Source of the DNA: an uncultured Pelagibacteraceae bacterium
GTDB lineage: Bacteria > Pseudomonadota > Alphaproteobacteria > Pelagibacterales > Pelagibacteraceae
Length of the DNA stretch: 64,000 bases
Assembly: GCA_902588315.1 (NCBI GenBank)
Contig: CACIOP010000003.1
Span: 33,329-97,328, forward strand
Direction: 5' to 3'
Both the position numbers and the translations under genes were made by a program. The notes beneath the pieces were generated by a model. It did not search any database. It was not told the origin of the DNA and was given only the letters and a program-made list of their open reading frames with translations. Of this stretch, positions 61,153-64,000 are shown in pieces (the stretch's first letter is position 1; every line of letters starts with the position of its first letter).

Positions 61153-61536
61153 ATGAATATTTTAGATTTTGTGATGGTTGGTTCTGATGATCATGAAAAA
61201 TCAGGTGATTTTTATGATGCTGTATTTGAACCTTTGAAATTAAAAAGAGTTTTGAAAACACAAAAATATCTTGGTTACGCTCATTCAAGTGATCCAGAGA
61301 AAGTCCAATTTTATGTAACCCATCCAGTAAATGGAAAAGATGCAACGTTTGGTAACGGAACCCAAATAACTTTATTAGCAGATAATAAAGAAGCAGTCGA
61401 AAAATTTTACGAAATTGCAATCTCAAAAGGAGCAACAGACGAGGGGGCTCCAGGAGTTAGAAAAGATGGAAATTATTATGGATATATTCGTGATTTAGAT
61501 GGAAATAAGATTGCAGCTAAAAGTATTTTAAAATAA
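61153..61536 (+). CDS. VOC/glyoxalase-family protein
   Basis: LDFVMVGSDDHEKSGDFYDAVFEPL ... FYEIAISKGATDEGAPGVRKDGNYYGYIRDLDGNKIAAKS. Confidence 0.9.
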   Translation: MNILDFVMVGSDDHEKSGDFYDAVFEPLKLKRVLKTQKYLGYAHSSDPEKVQFYVTHPVNGKDATFGNGTQITLLADNKEAVEKFYEIAISKGATDEGAPGVRKDGNYYGYIRDLDGNKIAAKSILK

Positions 61537-61548
61537 AAAAGGAGATAT

Positions 61549-61914
61549 ATGAAATTAAATTGTCATTGTGGAGCCATTGAAGCGGAAATTAATGCTACAG
61601 TTAATGAATTAGCAAAAATTGTAAGATGCAATTGTTCAATATGTAAAAGAAAAAATGCAACAATGGGAATGGTTAAAAACGAGGATTTTAAAGTTACTAA
61701 AGGACAAGATAAATTAAAACTTTATCAGTACCATACTAGAGTTGCTAACCATTACTTTTGTACTGAATGTGGAATTTACACTCATCACAATCCAAGAAGT
61801 GCACCTGCTATGACTGGTTTTAATATGGGATGTGTAGATGAAGTTAAAGTAGAAGATTTAAAAGAAGTAGTAAACTTCGATGGTTTAAACCATCCGATGG
61901 ATCAAGAAAAATAA
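61549..61914 (+). CDS. GFA-family (glutathione-dependent formaldehyde-activating-like) zinc protein
   Basis: CHCGAIEAEI, RCNCSICKRKNA, YFCTECGIYTHHNPRS. Confidence 0.9.
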   Translation: MKLNCHCGAIEAEINATVNELAKIVRCNCSICKRKNATMGMVKNEDFKVTKGQDKLKLYQYHTRVANHYFCTECGIYTHHNPRSAPAMTGFNMGCVDEVKVEDLKEVVNFDGLNHPMDQEK

Positions 61915-61921
61915 AAGTCTA

Positions 61922-62851
61922 ATGAAATTATCTGAAGAGTGTTTTAAGAAAGTTAAAAAAGATTGTTTTAAATTTATTAAATCACAAGAAACTTCAACTG
62001 AAAAGTTTGGTAATAAACAGGGGATGATCAAAAACTATTTAATCCCAATATGTTTTTGGATTACAAAAAAAGCAGATAACAAAAAACCTTACTTTGTTGG
62101 TTTAGCTGGAGGTCAAGGAACAGGTAAAACAACAATAAGTTCAATAATAAAAATAATTTTAGAAAAGTATTTTAAGTTAAAAGTGTTTAAAATTTCTATT
62201 GATGATTTTTATAAAACCAGGAAAGAAAGAATTGCTTTATCAAAAAAAGTCCATCCTATGCTTTTAACTAGAGGTGTCCCAGGTACTCATGATATTAATA
62301 TGATGTTAGATTTCTTTAAAAAATCAAAAAGTAAAAAATTTAAAACAATGAAATTACCCAATTTTAATAAGGCTATTGATGATAGATTTCCAAAAAATAA
62401 ATGGAATAAAATCAATAAAAGACCGGATGTAATTATTTTTGAGGGTTGGTGTGTGGGAGCAAGAGCAGAAACAAACAAGACATTAAAAAAATCAATTAAT
62501 TCTATGGAAAAAGCTAATGATCAAAAACTAGTTTGGAGAAAATACGTAAATCAACAATTAAAAACTAAGTATAAAAAGTTATATTCTCAGTTAAATTGCA
62601 TGGTTTACTTGAAAGCAAAAAACTTTAGTTTATTGCAAAAGTGGAGATTAAAGCAGGAACATAAACTATGGTTAAAAACAAAGAATAAAGGTGGTCATAA
62701 AATAATGAGTAAAGGGGATGTGATAAATTTTATGCAAACCTATCAAAGAATTACTCAAAATATGTTTAAAAATATGCCAAAATACGCATCTATAATTTTA
62801 AATTTAAACAGTAACCATCAAATTAAAACTGCTGTATACAAATCGAAATGA
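61922..62851 (+). CDS. P-loop kinase, D-glycerate 3-kinase (GLYK)-like
   Basis: VGLAGGQGTGKTTISSII, SIDDFYKTRKERIALSKKVHPMLLTRGVPGTHD, IIFEGWCVGA. Confidence 0.85.
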   Translation: MKLSEECFKKVKKDCFKFIKSQETSTEKFGNKQGMIKNYLIPICFWITKKADNKKPYFVGLAGGQGTGKTTISSIIKIILEKYFKLKVFKISIDDFYKTRKERIALSKKVHPMLLTRGVPGTHDINMMLDFFKKSKSKKFKTMKLPNFNKAIDDRFPKNKWNKINKRPDVIIFEGWCVGARAETNKTLKKSINSMEKANDQKLVWRKYVNQQLKTKYKKLYSQLNCMVYLKAKNFSLLQKWRLKQEHKLWLKTKNKGGHKIMSKGDVINFMQTYQRITQNMFKNMPKYASIILNLNSNHQIKTAVYKSK

Positions 62852-64000
62852 AAAAAATATTTATAATAGTTATCGCATCAATATTATATTTTAGTAATGC
62901 TTTTGGAGTTACGCTTCTTGATGCATTAAATCAAACTTATAAAAATAACATTCAATTAAATGCTGAAAGAGAAAATATTAAAGCATCGGTAGAAGATGTG
63001 AATATTGCAAAAGCTGATTACAAACCATCTTTAACTTTAAGTGGAACAAAAAGTATTGAGGATACGAATAAACTAACTAATCGAAGTGGAGGTGATGCAA
63101 GTATAACTGATGTAGACCCATTAACCACTTCAATTAAATTAGAACAAACACTGTTGGATTTTGGTAGAGATCTTACACTTCAAAAAAATATTACTGCTTT
63201 AGATTTAGCAAAAGCTAAATTAGTTAAAAAAGAACAAGATATTTTACATAAAGCAATCGATGCTTTCACCAATTTAATTTTAGCTAGAGAAACTTTAGAT
63301 ATAAATGAAAAAAATTTAAATCTCTTAATCAGACAAGTTGAAAATGATCAAATTAGAAGAGACAGAGGTCAAATCACTAATACTGATTTAGCACAATCCG
63401 AGTCATCACTTGCAGGTGCTCAAGCTCAATTTGCAAAATCGAAAAGTGATTTATTAATTAGTAAACTAAATTATGAGAATATAATTGGTAAAATCAGTGA
63501 TCCAACCCAATTACAGAAAAATTCAACAGCAATAGTCAGTATTCCAAAATCTTTAAACGAGGCAATTAGTATTTCAAAACAAAATAATCCAGATATTCAA
63601 ATTGCAAAATTTGATTTAGCTAAAGCTGAAAAAGAATTAGCAATTTCAGAGTCAGACTTAAAACCGACTGCCTCTTTATCTTTAGAAAGATCTTATACTG
63701 ATGATCTAAGTTCTACATATGATGAAAGAGAAAAAGATGTATTAAAGGCAACAGTTAATTGGCCTTTTTATTCAGGTGGAAAAAAAAGATCAACTATTTC
63801 TAAAAATTCAAATTTAACTACTAGAAAAAGACTATTGTTAGATGATGCTGTAAGAACAAATGAAAAAAATGTAGCAAGTGCTTGGTCTAGTCTAGAATCT
63901 TCAGAAAGTTTTTTAAATTCAGTTAGGGTTCAAGTAAATACAGCCGAAATAGCTAATGAAGGAATAGCTGCAGAATACGAAAGAGGTTCGAGAACAACTT
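62848..64000 (+). CDS. tolC: TolC-family outer membrane efflux protein (3' truncated by window)
   Basis: Open frame to window end: MKKIFIIVIASILYFSNAFGVTLLDALNQTYKNNIQLNAERENIKASVEDVNIAKADYKPSLTLSG...TSIKLEQTLLDFGRD. Confidence 0.88.
   Translation, partial: MKKIFIIVIASILYFSNAFGVTLLDALNQTYKNNIQLNAERENIKASVEDVNIAKADYKPSLTLSGTKSIEDTNKLTNRSGGDASITDVDPLTTSIKLEQTLLDFGRDLTLQKNITALDLAKAKLVKKEQDILHKAIDAFTNLILARETLDINEKNLNLLIRQVENDQIRRDRGQITNTDLAQSESSLAGAQAQFAKSKSDLLISKLNYENIIGKISDPTQLQKNSTAIVSIPKSLNEAISISKQNNPDIQIAKFDLAKAEKELAISESDLKPTASLSLERSYTDDLSSTYDEREKDVLKATVNWPFYSGGKKRSTISKNSNLTTRKRLLLDDAVRTNEKNVASAWSSLESSESFLNSVRVQVNTAEIANEGIAAEYERGSRTT

Noticed and set aside
61151-61435. 94-aa minus-strand ORF opposite the VOC protein
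   Set aside because: Low-complexity antisense frame; the plus-strand frame has clear family motifs.
1-64000. Search by eye for CRISPR arrays, insertion sequences, prophage genes and rRNA
   Set aside because: No regularly spaced repeats, transposases, phage structural genes or rRNA cores were seen; poly-A/T tracts reflect the low GC content.

Overview
This AT-rich window is chromosomal DNA from a streamlined alphaproteobacterium. Gene content and order, dense packing and a proteorhodopsin/ferredoxin/FNR block suggest the SAR11 / Pelagibacter group; this assignment is inference. In order it contains: the dnaG 3' end, rpoD and two tRNAs; a B12-binding radical SAM protein, a TonB receptor and a DUF6580-like membrane protein; mlaC/mlaA; an amidase; RNase P RNA; a large division/cell-wall cluster (mraZ-ftsZ-rsmH-ftsL-ftsI-murEF fusion-mraY-murD-ftsW-murG-murC-murB-ddl-ftsQ-reduced ftsA-lpxC-bamD-ligA); pepP, uvrD, an AsmA-like protein, fumC, a MazG-like protein, nadC, nadA, tRNA-Leu, ygfZ, pyrC, an SMR transporter and prpE; a blue-type proteorhodopsin followed by desaturase/ferredoxin/FNR/GST; dksA; a glycosyltransferase block; a complete urease operon ureDABCEFG; a polysaccharide lyase; umuDC with a LexA-type box; and a TolC 5' part. 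The most interesting signals are: (i) a 233-aa 'mini-FtsA' that appears to keep the SHS2/1C region and a C-terminal amphipathic helix but to lack the actin ATPase core, in a dcw cluster where ftsZ has moved next to mraZ; (ii) a tRNA-Val(GAC) whose D-loop, T-loop and variable-loop tertiary contacts are all changed together; (iii) tandem unannotated membrane microproteins behind dksA; (iv) MraZ boxes and a LexA box visible by eye. No rRNA, CRISPR array or insertion sequence was seen.
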